Positions 49,512 to 62,400 of a DNA stretch of 64,000 nt are shown here, piece by piece. This stretch comes from Siphlonurus alternatus (taxonomy: Eukaryota > Arthropoda > Insecta > Ephemeroptera > Siphlonuridae): the NCBI GenBank assembly GCA_949825025.1, contig OX463784.1, forward strand, positions 17,550,124 through 17,614,123, read 5' to 3'. The notes below the pieces were generated by a model. The model did not search any database. It was not told where the DNA came from and saw only the letters and a list, made by a program, of their open reading frames with translations. Both the position numbers and the translations under genes were made by a program. Each line of letters begins with the position of its first letter. The stretch's first letter is position 1.

Positions 49512-51688
49512 AATAAATATTTTCTGGCAATAAAATCTATATATTTTTTCAATTGTTTTTCAATATAGAGCGAACGGTTAGAGAGGTAAACATCACGTCG
49601 GTATCCTGTAAGCAGGCAACCCAACAATCTCGTGCAACTGCCTTATATGCGCATTTTTCGATTCAATGTAACATTTATAAAATTTTACATATAATAATTA
49701 GTACCTTATTCTATTTTTTCATGTCGTATATTGCCGTATTTATGTAGTCTTTAAGTCGATCGAGAGTATAATTATATACATTTAATTATCAAAGTTTTTA
49801 GAATATTGCCATAAAATCAAAATATCTATAATATGGGTATAAAAAAAAATTAATAATAGTATTATATATATTAGTTCCAACAGGTGACAGTTAACTTTGA
49901 TCAAGATTTATTAAATTTAGATTTTCAAGTAAATTAGTCAAACAATTTACTCCTCAATATTTGTGATGTAATTAAAATTGAAGATATAGCAATAAAGAAA
50001 TAGTCTCATGCATGCAGCAACGCCGGATAGCTCACAATAATTATGTAGCTCTCTATACCCCTATATATGTGTATAATTATGCTTTACAATCTAAAGCTAA
50101 GGTGCAAACGTATTTGATTTCCCATAAGATTAATAAAATCCCTTCATATTAAAACTAATGTAAAATATAATTATGCTTCTCAGTAAGTATAATATATTCA
50201 TACAGAAAAAAAAACTCTTGATGAAAAATATTTAGATTAAAAATGTTTTTCTTCATTTCTGTTGATCATTAATCATAATTTTAAAAGTATAAGATAGTCA
50301 TTTTTACGTTCATACATTAATTTTGTTTAATGTTTATAAAACTAAGATTAATCGATTATTTTTAATTTAAAAGTCACATATTTAAAATAATATAAGGTGG
50401 GAGTTTTATTAATTTTAATCTTTGATTATTGTTTATTTAAATTTGTTTTGAAATATGTGTGAAACCCAATTGCAATTATACTTGTTGTTGACATCAATAA
50501 GAAATTTTATTTCAAACATTAGTCTCTTCTACATTTTTTTTTCTCCTTTTTTTTAAAGTTAAAAAAAGAAAACCGGACCTGCATTGGATTATAATTATTA
50601 TTTTTAAGTAAAATTTTCAGAATTTAATATTTAAATCTGATTTTATTATTTAATGGTTGTTTTGAATTTTGACACATGCCCACTGAAAAGTCTTTTATAT
50701 ATTATGTTAAAATACTATATATTAATTAATATCATCGTCCGTCTCAAAATGAAATTTGAATAACAAAATATTATTAATAGGTAATTTAAAAGAGGACTTT
50801 TAACAATTTTAACCTTACATATATACTGTAAAATATTGCACTGAGAAGAGCCCCCCCCCCCTTCTCCCTGTAGATATAATTAAAGTTGTGAATCGACGAT
50901 GCATAAACACGAAAAAAATAAACTTTTACATTTTCTACTAGAAAAACAAACAGATCGATAATTTTATTTCTTTATGGTAAAATTCAGTCTCCATGCTTTT
51001 CTACTAAAGTTATAAAGTTTATATTAAATTGTTTTCACCTTCCTATACCTGGTATGGTGCTTACGTGATTTTAAGCGGGTAGGCACCAATTAATTAATAA
51101 CTACATTACCACAATTGTGTTCGATGATAAATTTGTTTGTTATTTTTGTTTAATATTCCAGCCCTTTTTGTTATATCAATTATATTTGATACTGTTTGAT
51201 TTATAACAAAATTAAATAAATATAACTTGTATTAAGTTACAAAATTATATTTTTATATTAGATTCACAAAATTACAACCACACATATGGTGACATAAAAT
51301 TGTGAAGGTTCTTTGATTCGATTCATAGAGATATCGATTTACATATTGTTCTATAATACTATTATGTTCTTTATTCTCGGTACATTTAAATCACGAAACA
51401 AAAACATTCCGAGAGTTTAAAAACAAATTATACCATTGTAAATGTATAGATTGATGTAAGCATTAAATTACAAACACAAATATATAACCACAATTTCTTA
51501 AAATTTTAAGAACTAATTTTGAAAAAAAGTTTTTGCTACCTTGTCTAAAATTTATTTAATTAAGCCAGGATGAAACTGACGTTCCCCGATAATGAGTTTT
51601 CCAAACTTTTGGGGATGTATTGTAATATTCTATGTTAAGTGTCATATATCTGTTATGAATAAACAAATAAAAAACAGATAGTACTTAC
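49512..51688. other. AT-rich stretch, presumed SLC16 intron
   Basis: No further SLC16-like exon or repeat family member recognised. Lies directly downstream (minus strand) of the SLC16-like exon. Confidence 0.45.
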
Positions 51689-52079
51689 CAATATGTCCAA
51701 TATTATCGACATTAAATTTCTCTGATGCCGGCGCGATCAACTCGACGAAGCTGAGTTGTAGTCCATGCACCAACACTTGAATTAACACTGAACAGGTAAC
51801 TATGACCCACCCCCAACCACCTTCAGGGTAATAATGTCTATTCAGGGTCACTGATTTCTTAGCGTTCACCAAAGCAGGAACTTCAGGAAAAGGTTTACAT
51901 TGGGTACAGGATTTAACGAGATCAGGTTTATCGTCTTTGATTTTGTTTGGTTCTGTATCTGTAAGTCCGGGTAATTCAAGTTGTGAATGAATTATGCGAC
52001 CGTCACTACCTAAATTAGCAACTACAGGCCATGTACAACTTCGTAATAAACGGGCACTTGATTTTACTGTTGGTTTCAT
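51689..52079 (-). CDS. First coding exon of a monocarboxylate-transporter-like (SLC16) gene
   Basis: ATG at 52079-52077 opens 130 codons plus one base, ending at a consensus donor GTAAGTAC (51688-51681). The N-terminal 85 residues are cytosolic-looking and not conserved. They are followed by YYPEGGWGWVIVTCSVLIQV and LVHGLQLSF, the [D/E]-G-G-W-G-W-x-V signature and first transmembrane helix of SLC16 proteins, which co-transport protons with lactate, pyruvate or related small acids at the plasma membrane. No later exon was found toward lower coordinates in the window. Which SLC16 member it is cannot be told from one exon. Confidence 0.85.
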
Positions 52080-53216
52080 TTTTTAAATTTCGTGTTTTTT
52101 TTTCGGTTTTTTAATATTTGTCTACGGAGTTGATTATATTAAATTATTATCTAAAATTAATTTTAACGCAGTGTTTTTATGTATATAATTGTGACTTAAT
52201 GAGACTTCTATTTTTAAATAATAAAGTGCTTTTGAACGCGTATAAAATATATTAGTGAATCATGAATTTAGCATTATTTGAGTTTATATTTAAAACCAAT
52301 TTAAAAGATTCTGATAAAGTTTTTCAATGAAAAAAAAAAAAATCAAAATCTCAGAAAATTGTATTTTTTAATTTAAAATCACTTCACAAAAATCTAACAA
52401 ATACGACAACAAATACGAGTTGAATGTAAAATATTTGACGTGAACGTAAGCCGCGAGGTTGTTACTACATTCAACGATGAACATACGCGGAGTACTATCA
52501 CAATATAAATTCCTAGCTCGTTGAGAGAGAGCGCGAATTACTGCGCAAGTCCGATACCTGCCCCTCCCTCCCTTATTTTTTTTTATCACACCTTAGGTGT
52601 CATCGTGATGTCATCAATGTGGAGTAAGGTCAGTGTATACTGCCAAATATTTAGTCGTAAATACTACGTGATCATATTAATAATATCAATATTACAAGTT
52701 CGTGAATGTAATGTTAAATTTGTTTTTAAATTAGGTCAAGATTTTGTCAATATCCTTTTATTATAAATATTAATTTAAAATTTAACTGAAATTAGGGAAA
52801 ATTATATTTTAAAGATGATGATTCAATTAATGATATATTATAATTTGTTTTGTATATTATGCATGACGATAAACCTCATTTACCTGATTTTACTTGAGCT
52901 TCAGACACAAAGAGGTGCACAGATTTTCAAATATATGGGAGAATTGGGAGAGGTGGAGAAAAAAAAGCATCTTGTTTACCATCTAAAAAAAAATGCTATA
53001 AATTTCTGTATATAACTAATTATGCGTACTGTATTATAGGAACACAATCTGTATTTAAAAAAAAAATACATAAAAAGTTTAAAACACCGTCCAGATTTGT
53101 CGGAATCAGAACAAAATTCCAATCACTTGGCTCCTTCTAGTAATGGAAATTTTGAATTTTCTGATCTGTCGAGAGCTTTTCCTTTCAGATTTCGAAGCAA
53201 TTCTGCATGGTGTGCT
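52080..53216. other. Upstream flank of the SLC16-like exon
   Basis: AT-rich; no 5' UTR exon or promoter motif can be assigned. CpG-richer bits at 52440-52560 have no coding support. Confidence 0.4.
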
Positions 53217-53620
53217 TAAGGTAGAGATAATACCGATCAGCTGTTTGACATACTCCCCTTTGATTAACATGTAAACCTTAGCAAATTCACAAAAATTCTG
53301 AAATTTTTTGAGAGGCAGATCTTAGTGCCTAAAAGCCATAGAAAAAATTTCAAAACAACTTTAATATAACGAGCCGATTTTTTTTAATTCGTTTTTTTTT
53401 TAATTCGTTTTTTTTTTTAACATTCAGCATAGGGCTTTCCTATGGAGAGAAATCTATAGAATTAATTAAAAAAAAAAAAGCTCGTTATACATTGTTTTGA
53501 AATTTTTTCTATAGCTTTTATAGACACTAAATATCTAGGCCTCTCAAAAAAATTTCAGAATTTTTGTGAATTTGCGAAGTTTTACATGTTAATCAAACGG
53601 GAGTATGTCAAACAGCTGAC
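53217..53620. repeat. Foldback element, TAAGGTAGAGATAA family, right end damaged
   Basis: Left TAAGGTAGAGATAATACCGA, CAGCTGTTTGACATACTCCC and TTTGATTAACATGTAAACCT; right ACATGTTAATCAAACGGGAG and TGTCAAACAGCTGA, after which the expected CGGTATTATCTC end is lost. Confidence 0.82.
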
Positions 53621-54592
53621 AGATTGCTTACAGAGGCAGCGGTAACGTTCGTGCTGTCCGAAGTGTACCTTTTATATTGTGTTATTTTTCTATACATATT
53701 TATCCTTCATTGGCGTCATACGTATATTATATGTTACATGTAAAATTCATAAATCATATGTCGTATATAATTACAATACAAGGGCCATGTCCTTGTTGAG
53801 TTGCCTTCATCAATAAAGTAATTAATATTAATGAGTGCATGCATATTATATTTTATTTAAAAAAAAATATTCGCTTTTCCTTGAATATTGCATCTTTATA
53901 ATATAATAATTATATGTAAATGAAATTAACAATATATAGCAGTTGCATAAACATGCGCATGTACTGCTAAAATTTTTGTTAGTGCTTTTGATCATGAACT
54001 GGAGAAAAATAGTGGAATTAAGAAAAGCGATCAAAAAGGTAAACATATAAATATTTTTATTTATATTATAAATCAATTTAAATGTAAAATATTACTTTAT
54101 CTACAGAGTCGAGAAAGAAACAATTAAAAACGCCGAAAAAATCATGTGCACCCTTCGGGAAAAAAACTAAAATTTAATTGAATAAATTAAAAAATGTTCT
54201 GTTATGCCATGGCATCGAATATTAGGAACGGAATTTTCAATATATTGTATTTTATGAATACAGTTAAATGGAACAAGTATGAATATTTTGATGCATGTAC
54301 GTCAATTAATTGCCTGTACAAGAAATAAAAATATAAGGACAGCAGTACCGTTACATTCAATGACTATTATATACCAGTATACAGTATTATAGTCATTGAG
54401 TTACATTATCATATCCACTCGAATCTGTATATACGCGGCGTCGATATAATAAAAAGTATGATATCATTAAATATACGCTCTCACAATCAGTCAGAGCATA
54501 ATATAATAGGACAAAATACATTAAAAAAGAGGGTATGTGAACGGCGAGTCCACTCTTTTGCCGTCTTGCGCGCTGACTGAAATAGGAGGTGG
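53621..54592. other. AT-rich stretch with a small palindrome
   Basis: TCAATGACTATTATATACCA (54358) is mirrored by TATTATAGTCATTGA at 54385-54400. Nothing else recognised. Confidence 0.4.
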
Positions 54593-54727
54593 CCTGTTCG
54601 TAAACCCTGCTCGGTGTACACTTTCTACACCCAATCGACTCGATTGGGTGTGAATCGACCTTATATCCCATGTATATAAGGTCGATTGGGTGTAGAAAGT
54701 GTACACCGAGCAGGGTTTACGAACAGG
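54593..54727. repeat. Perfect 46-bp inverted repeat, 43-bp spacer
   Basis: Arms 54593-54638 and 54682-54727 are identical in complement, starting CCTGTTCGTAAACCCTGCTC. The spacer contains a second copy of CGATTGGGTGTG and an inner pair AATCGACCTTATA / TATAAGGTCGATT, so alternative hairpins can form. No relatives seen in the window. Confidence 0.93.
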
Positions 54728-54939
54728 TCTATGAAATCGACGATAGGATATTATTGATATTATTAATAACTCTTGATAAAAGAAATACGCACGTGTTGTG
54801 TGACCTGAATGACCTTGTGTATAATCAAATTTCTGTAGGAGCATTACATTTTTTCCACGACCGCCAGAGCATATATATTATATATGTGACCTCGAGCGTG
54901 TGTCCATGCACGTCTGCATGATATGTGACATGTATTATA

Positions 54940-55240
54940 CTGTACGTATGTGTGCAGCTCCGTCCCGCCAGCACGCGCGGCGATTGAGCGAATATACGTC
55001 GTCGTACACGTAATCGCTATTGTGCGGAGAGTACGTAAGAAAATAACAAGAAAAAGAGCGAGTGTAAAAAAAAAATAAAAGCACCACGTCCAAAAAAGAG
55101 ACGATCGATCGATTCAAACAAAAATACATACACATGCACGATCAGCACGATACATACGTGGTGCAGCGTGCATTGTCTGTGGTGCGTGGGAGCGGATACG
55201 ATCCGCCGCGAGATGAGCAAAACACACGCGATATAAATAT
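54940..55240. other. CpG-rich island, nature unknown
   Basis: Runs such as GCCAGCACGCGCGGCGATTG, ACGTCGTCGTACACGTAATC and GGAGCGGATACGATCCGCCG in a window otherwise poor in G+C. It lies 2.9-3.2 kb upstream of the SLC16-like ATG and could be its promoter or a 5' non-coding exon; no direct evidence. Confidence 0.4.
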
Positions 55241-55593
55241 ATATCACAACACAAAAAATATATGACAAGTTGAAGTTATATATATAGAGAAACATGAAAT
55301 TTATTTACATTATATATATATATATATAACTGCGAACATATAGGATTTTTTTACAGTAATAAAAAGTAATAAACTTACGTGAAAATGCAGTACGTATTAA
55401 TTATATGTGAATTTAAATGTAAAGTAAAGGCCGGCAATGTCTTAATTCGTCTAGCTAGCTGTCAGCCTGTCACGTACATACGTTTATCAGTCTTTTATAA
55501 AATAGAAGTTATATAAGGATATGGAAGATGGAAACTTGAGGTTACAGGATACTGGTACATTGAATATATTACTGACCTTTGATTCAAAACTCT

Positions 55594-55800
55594 TATTAAT
55601 AATAATAATAATATTAACGCGGCAAATGTGGCAATGCCACGGTGGCCCGCGAATGTTCACCAACTCTCAGAGATTTCTTAAACAAATCAAAACTCTCCGC
55701 CTCAGCAACATCTGCTGTCAACGCATTCCACTCCCTCACCGTCCTGTTTAAAAAAGAAAACTTTCCCACATCACTTCTACATCTAACATACTCCAACTTC
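55594..55800 (-). pseudogene. 3' end of a non-LTR retrotransposon (reverse transcriptase C terminus)
   Basis: Minus-strand frame reads MEYVRCRSDVGKFSFLNRTV then REWNALTADVAEAESFDLFK, the 'F..RTVREWN.L...V..A.S...FK' C terminus typical of insect endonuclease-reverse-transcriptase LINEs. It stops and runs into an (ATT)n tail at 55594-55614. Heavily 5'-truncated. Confidence 0.78.
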
Positions 55801-58530
55801 CATAGGAATCCATAGGAATCGTAATTTATAGTAATAACGTGGTAATAATTGCTATTTAGTCATGAAATCACGAAAAGTATACACAACAGAAAACATTCGC
55901 GCGCGTCGTAAACACGTGCTGTAAACTGTAAAGTAGTTCAGGTTTCAACGTTTTGATTCATGTGTGGCAGCACTGTGCAGTAGCAAAATTTTCGTGTAAA
56001 AATTTTGAATTAATTTTTCTCTTTTTCTAGACATTTACAAGGACCACAGAAAATGACACAAATAATTGTTGATCTGATTTACATTCTTTCTGAATTTAAA
56101 TGTTTATAACATATCAAATAAGAATACAAATCAATATAAATAAAATAATTTTATGGTTATTATTTTTTTTATTTGTTCTCATGCAAGCACATATTTTGTG
56201 AGAATTTTTATTAAAACAAAATGAAAAACATTAGATTAAATTATACAGCCATGCAATATAATGTACGTCATATTATTTTTTTAAATAAAATTCAAAATAG
56301 TAATGAATTTATTTTCCCAAAAAAATAATTTCATAATTGTAGGTTCTGATGAGACTTTAAATTTTAATAAATTACAAAACAATTAACTTAATGATATACA
56401 AAAACAATAATTCATTGATAAAGAAAATATCATCGATAAGTGTTTTTTTCCCTTTTCGACGCTGCTTATTTATTTATTTTTAATTAGATTTAACATTGAA
56501 AATTAAAAAAATATTGAATCTTATTTGAAATTTCTTTATAATAACTCACTTGTCAGTTCTTCAATATACATATATACTTATACACAGTTGGGAAAGTAGT
56601 TTCAAATTCTTACCAGTGCGCTTCAGATAGTGGCCTGAAGGGCCCGAACCCCCGCCGGAGGCGCGATTTTTTGGGAAAAAGGGGCGTGGCTTAATTTTTT
56701 TCATTTAAAAGTTGCACTGAAATTGATTTATAATATTTTCTTTTTTTTTTAACAAGGATGCACCCCTAAGAGATTTTTCAACTAGAGTGAGGGGTTATTT
56801 TTTTTTAAGATTTTTTTTTCTAAAAATATATTAAAATGCCCTCTATCTAGGAATTAAAAACAAAAAATTCCCAAAGTTGGTGTTTTGGAGGCTTAATTTT
56901 TTAACATGCAAATTTATGGCACAGAAAGCAGCATTTTACTGTTTACTCACACTTCATCTGAACTATGGAACCAATTAAAAAATATCTAACAATAAGTAAT
57001 CTATGATGAATTTCTTTAATAGATTTTCGATTTACAAATAAAATATTTTTTACTGAGTCATTTTTCTGGAAAAAATATTGGAAATCCTTATGAGAATTAA
57101 CCCACAAATTAAGTAAAATTAAATACTTTTTCAGACTTTTTAACCGCGAAAAAAAAAATATAGTGTCACACGTTAAATTGATGAAAAAAATATATTTCCT
57201 GTGCTGCCTAATGAAAATTTAAATATAAATTTTTATATAAAAAAAAAAAATCACAAACAAGCACTTTGTTGTTCGTTGTCTATGCATGTCTGGAAGCAGC
57301 GTTAATACTGTAAAAATATTTTAATTAACTGTTTCACAATTTAGAATGTTTTATTTTTTTTAATAAGTGTTACATTTTTTTAAATAAATAAATTATTGTT
57401 TTAAATGTCTCGAAAATTAGTTTAAACAAAATATTCCAAAAAGATGAAATTTTACAATTTAAAAAAAAATCTAACGATTTTACCACTTCCATGATCATGT
57501 AATAAAACATCATGATCACTTCATATAAAAATTGAAGAAAAAATAGTAAACAATAAACCTACAGATATTTAAAAAAAAAACTTTCAAAAATATTTCTTTG
57601 ATTTAAAAAATCTAAAAAAAATAATATAATAAATAAATCTGCTCGCCATAAAGAGTGCATTTATGATAAAATATTATAATTAACTTTTTAAACATATAGT
57701 CCTTTAATTTATAATAATGTTTGACTGCAGCACTTACTATTTATTTACAATGCAACAATTTCATACCTCAAATTATTAATTCGTTTTTATTTTTTACGTA
57801 ATGAAAAAATAAATATAAGTGAATAGATCGAGTAGATTTCAATTATTTTTTTAGAACAAATTTTAAAAGAAAGTGCCATGCAAGTTAAAACTTCGTGAGA
57901 GAGAAAAAAAAAATACGATAACTATCATGCATTGAGCATGATTATAATGTTATCTGTTCACACTTGCAAATATTATTTTTTTCGTTAAAAATTGTTGATT
58001 TTTTTGGTAAATTTCGATCAGTGCACAGTATAGAGAAGATAGTAGAGAAAGTCGTATGTTAGAATCGAAGTCGAAAACTGCTCGCGTCAACGGCATGTTT
58101 GTCCGCCGCAATGTTAAAATCATAGGAAAGGGGCACGACCAAATGGGGCATCCTGCAATGTTATGGTATAGGAGAATCAACTATAATCTGCTCTAACTCG
58201 GAAATTATTAAAGCTAGCACAGTGGAACTTTCACTAAAATATTAGAAAAAAAATCTAGTATTTTTTACAAAAAAAAAGTAAGCTCTTAACCCAATATTCA
58301 AAAAGTGTCAAAAATTGACTTCAGCTCCCCCGTAGCGCAGGTATGGGAGTTTGGCTACTATCTTTCCTGTACTGTGGATCAGTGTCTTACCAGTGCGCCG
58401 CACTGGCGTCAAATGTCTTACCAGTGCGGCGCACTGGTGCGCACCGGCTTACTTTCACCACTGCTTATACATAATATGTTCTTACAGCCAATAAATCATT
58501 CCATGCAACAACCAAAGTACTTATTTCAAT
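55801..58530. other. AT-rich intergenic stretch
   Basis: No exon-like segment recognised. Small GC-richer piece at 56640-56690. At 58385-58445, GTCTTACCAGTGCG(G/C)CGCACTGG is repeated as short palindromes. Confidence 0.5.
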
Positions 58531-58857
58531 AATGGAGTGCTGACCTCAAAATTTTTTATTGCAGAAATGGATAGAGGGTGCAAAGTTATGCTACTCGCTA
58601 ATTTTTTTCAGATTTTTTAGGGACCGGGAAGTATTGCTAAAATTTTTTGGCGAGGTCGGATTCGAATCCACACGTCCCTTTTGGGTCCTATCTTTTATTA
58701 AGAGAGGCGGCAAGAGGCGGCACTTTTTCTGTACTTTCAATAATTTTTTAAAAATACTTCCCGGGCTCTAAAAAATCTGAAAAAAAAAGCAGAGTAGCAT
58801 AACTTTGCACCCTCTATCCATTTCTGCAATAAAAAATTTTGAGGTCGGTACTACATT
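58531..58857. repeat. Foldback MITE, 320-bp family, subfamily with tRNA-like B box centre
   Basis: AATGGAGTGCTGACCTCAAA on the left and GAGGTCGGTACTACATT on the right. The centre reads GAGGTCGGATTCGAATCCAC, close to the tRNA B box GGTTCGANTCC, then TTGGGTCCTATCTTTTATTA. Confidence 0.85.
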
Positions 58858-59301
58858 GCTTTCAAAGATTTTGTTTTAAAGTTTGCAAGGTAATAATTAA
58901 TATGCCATGAAAAATGGGGACAGTAATTCTAACCTAACAATGAATGAAATTTCTAAAATTTTATTTTACACTCCTGAGAAGTCGAAACCAAACTTTTCTT
59001 TTTTATTAGTATAAGCTTGTAAACAGAATTTGTGGTTGCATGCTTAATACTCTTCGTTAAAAGGTAATCTATATGAGACAAGATGTTTATAGAATTTCAT
59101 GAAAATAATGATTATTATTATTTCATGAAAATGCTTCTACCAATTACTTCAATGCATAATAAATCTTATGACATCACTTATACAATACAATATACTTATT
59201 GATATAAAAATACATTAAAAATTATAGTTCTGTGCCTCCAAAGTAGTAAATTGCTTGGCACTCACAACAAACAATGTTAACGTCTATGTGGTTGACATTT
59301 T

Positions 59302-59403
59302 CTAGGCCGCTGGTTGACGAGAGATACCGGTTATCAACTCGTTGCTGAGTCGTTGAGCCGCCTCCAAGTACTGTGAGCGGAGAGACGTCATCTCATCCAG
59401 TAA
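59302..59403 (-). CDS. Nup160: Nup160 last exon with stop
   Basis: Acceptor TATTGTTGCAG; 33 codons then TAG (59304-59302). Encodes LLDEMTSLRSQYLEAAQRLS and NELITGISRQPAA. Position and coiled-coil-like character match the Nup160 C terminus. Confidence 0.9.
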   Translation of the reverse strand, partial: LLDEMTSLRSQYLEAAQRLSNELITGISRQPAA

Positions 59404-62400
59404 CTGCAACAATAAATGGTAAATGAATAGATAAATAAATAAATTAAATAAATAAATAGCAGTTAAATTGCTGCAGTCAGAAAATTAAAAATAATTTTAA
59501 AATAGTATGCCTTTATATTTCACACTGGAAGTTAAGGTTCTGTATATATAAAAAAAAGCAGTTTTTATGTGTAACAGGTCTGAAAGATATTGAAAATGTA
59601 CTGACTGGAGCTAATACCTTGGAGAACTAGCTTAACTCGCAAATTAGATGCTATTACAATGATATGTAATTCAAACTCGATCTTAAATGACCTTGACACT
59701 AGTTTATTTTTACAGATTTTTTAAATCAGCCAAAACTCACACTTATAATAGACTCACAGACACTGCTAAATTCAGACTAGATACTGGCCATGACTATCTT
59801 GGATGCTATCAGAAGAAATTCAAAATCCAAGATAGTGACATTTGTAAATTGTGTAAAAAAGAACCTCAAGACAGAGGGCATCTATTTAGATGCTCGGCAT
59901 TAACTGCGGAACTTGACTCGTTGCCTGGCAACATGAAGAAAGAAGAGAAGGAAGCACTTCTCTATTGGCTTACTAGAAGTAAAATGGCTTAAACGCCAAT
60001 GCGTGGGCATAAGAAAAGAAGAAGAAGAAGAAGATTTTTACAGATGGTCAATTAAATTACTCCAACGTGGAATCATAAAAAAATTAATAAAAAATGCACA
60101 TACCCAGAAAGTATTAGAAAATCAGTTGAACACAAATCAGTTGATGCCAAATTGCATTAAAAAAAGACTGGACTTATGATTTTTTAAAGACAATGTCATT
60201 AAACAACACTAACTTTAATTTTTTGGTAAATTTTTTGATCAACACAACCCCTGCTCTGATTTTGAACTCTCAATAACACAATGCGTTTATTTACTAGATC
60301 AACTTGACACGTACCATCTCGTACTGCTCTCCCTCCCTATCCTGCACTGCCGTCTTGAGCTCCTCGAGGCACCACTCCAACACGTTGTGCGGCATACACA
60401 CGCTGGCTGGCCGTGCTTGCAGGCCCCCCATGTTGAATTCTTCAGAGCCTTCCCCCATGCCTGCACGGTACAGGTCGCAGCAGAGCTGAGCTGCCTCTTC
60501 CAGCCTGCCCGCACCAATCAAAAGTCGTAGCAGCTCTGCTATTTGTCTCTTCTGTAAGCAAATGTTGAGTATTGATGAGCATTAGAAATTTGATACATAA
60601 TTGAGTTGTTGCCTTAGCAGAAAGAGAAGGACTTAAAAATTGTGTAGTATAACAACCAGAAAATATTGCCTACTACAATGTAGAACATGCTAGGTGAGTG
60701 CATTTCTAAAAAGAACGGTGATCCACCCACCTTGTACGAGTCAATGAGCCACTGTGGCAGGAAGGCTTCCAGCTGGATCAACCTGAGAACCACGGCGCGG
60801 TGGAGAGCAGTGTGTCCTTTCTCCTCGTGATGCACCAGCACCCTCTGCAGGTACTTCCAGGCAACACTCGCCACGCTGTGGTCTGAGCGGCGGAGGTCTG
60901 TACCAGAGAAGTTAGTGTGAGAATAACAAACAAAACTTGACAAAACTAAACTTGTTCATTTAAAAAAACAAAAACAGTTTAGTATGTATTTATCATGTTG
61001 TGAGCAAGTACAAAACAATGTGAAGTTAAAATTTTAAAATTTCTTAAATACAGTAGACAATTATTCGGAAGCACAATGGTTTGAAATCAAGATATCTTAT
61101 CCTAAATCTTAATTGGCTAATGAAATGATAAACACATAAACATATAAAATAACTTCTTCTTATGGGTGGTAGGATTTTTATTATATTTCCCTGGCAAAGA
61201 TGATATTAAAGTAAGTATGCTGCTATATATATACATTTTATTTAGGAAACCTGGTCGTGATTATGAAGGTAAAGGATATTTAAAGTGATTAAGCAGGTGG
61301 CAAACTCCTCCAACCTCACCTGCAGTGCTGTTGGTCTTGAGCCAGTCGGCGTTGACGTTTCCAAATCCCTCCTCTCTCGTCACCTGCACACACTTGCCGG
61401 TCATGCTCTCCACCACGCTGGTCTTGGACTCTCCGAAGAGGGAGGCGAGACGCAGCGCCAGGTCGAACTTGCCCGCACCGGTCAGCACCCCGAGCAGCTG
61501 ACGCACCGTCAGGTGAGCAACCCCTGGGAGTCAGAGAGTTTGGTTAACAGCAGTGAAACCTAGAGTGGAATAGTGGAATCAGCAGTTCTTCATTTTATTA
61601 TTGTTTTTTCATATCAAATACCTATTTATATAATATATCAAAAATCATTATAGAAGCTTTAAAAAAATATTAAATCAACAAGTAAAACAGACAGTTTTAA
61701 TTACAAATACTTAATTCATCCCATGAATTTTCATATTTGGTTTTTCAGTCAATTAATTATATTTATAGATATCAAGATATTTCATAAAACATCATGTCGA
61801 TTGAGAGAAATGCAAAAGTGAACGGGAGGGGCTGCTACATAATTTTGAAACTCACATTGTTTTGCTGCTAGACAAGTTACCCAACTTGAAGGAGAGATGA
61901 TATGGCAGAAGCTAACTGTTCGTATTGTATTGACGTAACTCTAAAATCATGCAAGTTTCTTACCAGAGACTGCACTGTTTGAAGCGTCCGGTCCGAGCAG
62001 TTTCAGCTTTGCCAGCACCACCTCGTACTCCTTCTTCATGGTGGTCACCTCGACAATCTCAACCTTCCGCTTGGGGCGAGACTGGACCACCTGAAAGCAG
62101 GCTGGCTGTGAGACAAGTTGGGGGAAATGTTGCAGCAACGCTAATGTAAGAGCAATGGCCGAGGGGGCAGGTGAAAGGTATTATTGTTTACAGTTGAAAT
62201 AAAGATATTCAAGCATAAGATATACTTATAGTGGGCGTTTCATGAGTTATCTAGAAAGTTATTTATCTACAATTCTCACTAATCGTTGTTAGTGCCAGTT
62301 TAATTCAATGACACTAAATAATGTGGTTAGTAAAAACCTGGATCATGAATGCTTCATGAATCGCTCTCACAGAGTATAGTAGTTGTTTTATTACACAATT

